From Bacteroidota bacterium (GTDB taxonomy: Bacteria; Bacteroidota; Bacteroidia; AKYH767-A; OLB10), in assembly GCA_016713925.1 (NCBI GenBank), contig JADJOH010000008.1, forward strand, positions 868,001 through 932,000: a DNA stretch of 64,000 nt. The letters run 5' to 3'. The translations under genes and the position numbers were made by a program. This document shows positions 63,061 to 64,000 of the stretch, piece by piece. The notes under the pieces were generated by a model. The model saw only the letters and a program-made list of their open reading frames with translations. It did no database searches and had not been told where the DNA came from. Position 1 is the stretch's first letter. Each line of letters starts with the position of its first letter.

Positions 63061-64000
63061 CTAAAGGGTGACCATGCATTTGCATTGTCTCCATAATGCA
63101 GCTACGTCAGGAGCTCCTAAAACCTGAGTCGCAGCAAAGACAGGATTGCTGTATTCGCTGCTAAATGAAAGGACACTACTTGCATATTCTATAGAAGTGA
63201 GTTTGGCAACGCTCAATTCTAATGCTCCACCGGGACATGATGGAATATTAAAATTATTATTGCTCAGAATAACAGCAGGAGCATCTAATCCTGCTACTTC
63301 ATCGATTTGCTCATCACAATCATCATCAATACCATTGGCGCAAAGCTCAGGAGCTCCGGGATAGGCAGTAGCAGCAGCGTCATTACAGTCGTCGGAGTTT
63401 AATACATATGAAGGGGGCTTCGCATAAGATAAAGTGAAAGAGTTAAAATCTCCAAATCCATCGCCATCAGCATCCGCATAATAAGTTTGATCAACAAGAC
63501 CAGCCGGGAAATAGTTGTTAATTGAATTCACTCCGCCAAATGCACCGGCATCATTCCGGGTTCCATTCAGGTCGTTGTATAATGAATTCGGATCACCGCC
63601 ATTGATGGCATCACTATTGTCAAGCAAAGATCCGTTTAATGCAATGGATGATGTTGATGTATGTTTATTCGTAGTGTCTGCAACGAAATTAGTAAATCCA
63701 CTTGCGCCTTGCGTAGTGTAGTTGTACTGGAAAGGATCAAAAGTGACATCACCGGGATTCCACAAACCGTATTTACTATTAATACAAAGATTGTTTCTTA
63801 CTTCAATAAAGAAAGCCGGTCCAATCTGGAAAAACATTCCGGCCCCGCCTGCATCATCATTGATGGTGTTATTGATACATGAATTTTTACCAGGACCTCC
63901 TTGCTTCAGGCTTCGGAAATAGAGTATAGCATTGGTATTACCATGAGTTCTCAGAAAGTTGTTCGCAATATGCAGGTATTGTGTATTTCCCCAAAATGCA
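63061..64000 (-). CDS. Giant surface protein, N-terminal visible fragment (beta-helix and metal-binding motif), cut by window edge
   Basis: The frame is open to the right edge (upstream sense LHIANNFLRTHGNTNAILYF), so the ATG at 63837 is internal. It shows right-handed beta-helix coils (INNTINDDAGGAGMFFQI, VRNNLCINSKYGLW), the loop NGGDPNSLYNDLNGTRNDAGAFGG typical at the end of such helices, and a MopE-like metal-binding stretch (YADADGDGFGD … DCNDAAATAYPGAPE … NGIDDDCDEQIDE). After VLGAPDVAAL (about 63090) the frame changes into the 62391-63032 fragment. Confidence 0.78.
   Translation of the reverse strand, partial: AFWGNTQYLHIANNFLRTHGNTNAILYFRSLKQGGPGKNSCINNTINDDAGGAGMFFQIGPAFFIEVRNNLCINSKYGLWNPGDVTFDPFQYNYTTQGASGFTNFVADTTNKHTSTSSIALNGSLLDNSDAINGGDPNSLYNDLNGTRNDAGAFGGVNSINNYFPAGLVDQTYYADADGDGFGDFNSFTLSYAKPPSYVLNSDDCNDAAATAYPGAPELCANGIDDDCDEQIDEVAGLDAPAVILSNNNFNIPSCPGGALELSVAKLTSIEYASSVLSFSSEYSNPVFAATQVLGAPDVAALWRQCKCMVTL

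Overview
This 64 kb window comes from a member of the Bacteroidota. The evidence is the large number of secreted proteins ending in a type IX secretion (T9SS) sorting domain (YPNP near its start, GIY/GVY plus a basic last strand), repeated TAnnTTTG (-7) motifs just upstream of start codons, a tRNA gene without encoded CCA, and families typical of the phylum (Omp28-like protein, ELWxxDGT propeller, MBG domains, CHU-type Ig/PKD modules). The sequence does not fix a genus. No phage, integrase, insertion sequence transposase, CRISPR array or rRNA operon was seen.

Layout. 0-6 kb: two overlapping secreted amidohydrolase-fold genes on +, a bidirectional terminator, then a winged-helix regulator/membrane protein pair and a TPR-like secreted protein on -. 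6-9 kb: a T9SS protein, a HepT/MntA-type toxin-antitoxin pair, and two copies of a palindrome with a TCGCGA centre. 9-17 kb: mostly ordinary cell genes, namely a tryptophan dioxygenase, a SBBP-type T9SS protein, a YugP-like zinc peptidase, an ABC-2 exporter (permease and ATPase), a small HExxH membrane protein and DprA. 17-32 kb on -: three large propeller/Ig T9SS proteins, a TPR histidine kinase broken by two opposite frame changes, an Omp28-like protein, an MMPL/RND transporter and several small genes. 33-39 kb: a sortilin-type propeller/PKD adhesin split over three frames. 39-41 kb: kbl, a CAT tRNA and a set of repeated hairpins. 41-52 kb on +: a giant adhesin interrupted by an in-frame TAA inside a dockerin-like pair, and two paralogous beta-helix T9SS proteins flanking a HAD phosphatase. 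52-57 kb: methylmalonyl-CoA epimerase, a rhomboid protease with a repeat-filled tail, a frame-broken T9SS protein and a WD40 protein. 57-64 kb on -: a giant S8-protease/MBG/beta-helix surface protein that runs off the right edge.

The most unusual features are these. (1) A hexapeptide array (R-A-L-V-N-A/G) in three clusters lies inside an MBG domain of the S8-like protein, conserved in protein but varied at synonymous sites. (2) The rhomboid tail is coded by in-frame palindromic repeats, one of which has a relative between genes 41 kb away. (3) Three related hairpins with a 72 bp direct repeat follow the tRNA. (4) Frame or stop lesions are concentrated in surface-protein genes and one sensor kinase, while housekeeping genes read cleanly. 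Whether (4) reflects draft assembly errors, gene decay or on/off variation cannot be decided from the sequence alone.

Most genes act at the cell envelope. Surface-anchored propeller, beta-helix and Ig-like proteins would be exported by a T9SS whose core genes lie outside the window. The metabolic genes (tryptophan dioxygenase, glycine C-acetyltransferase, methylmalonyl-CoA epimerase) are isolated rather than in pathway operons.
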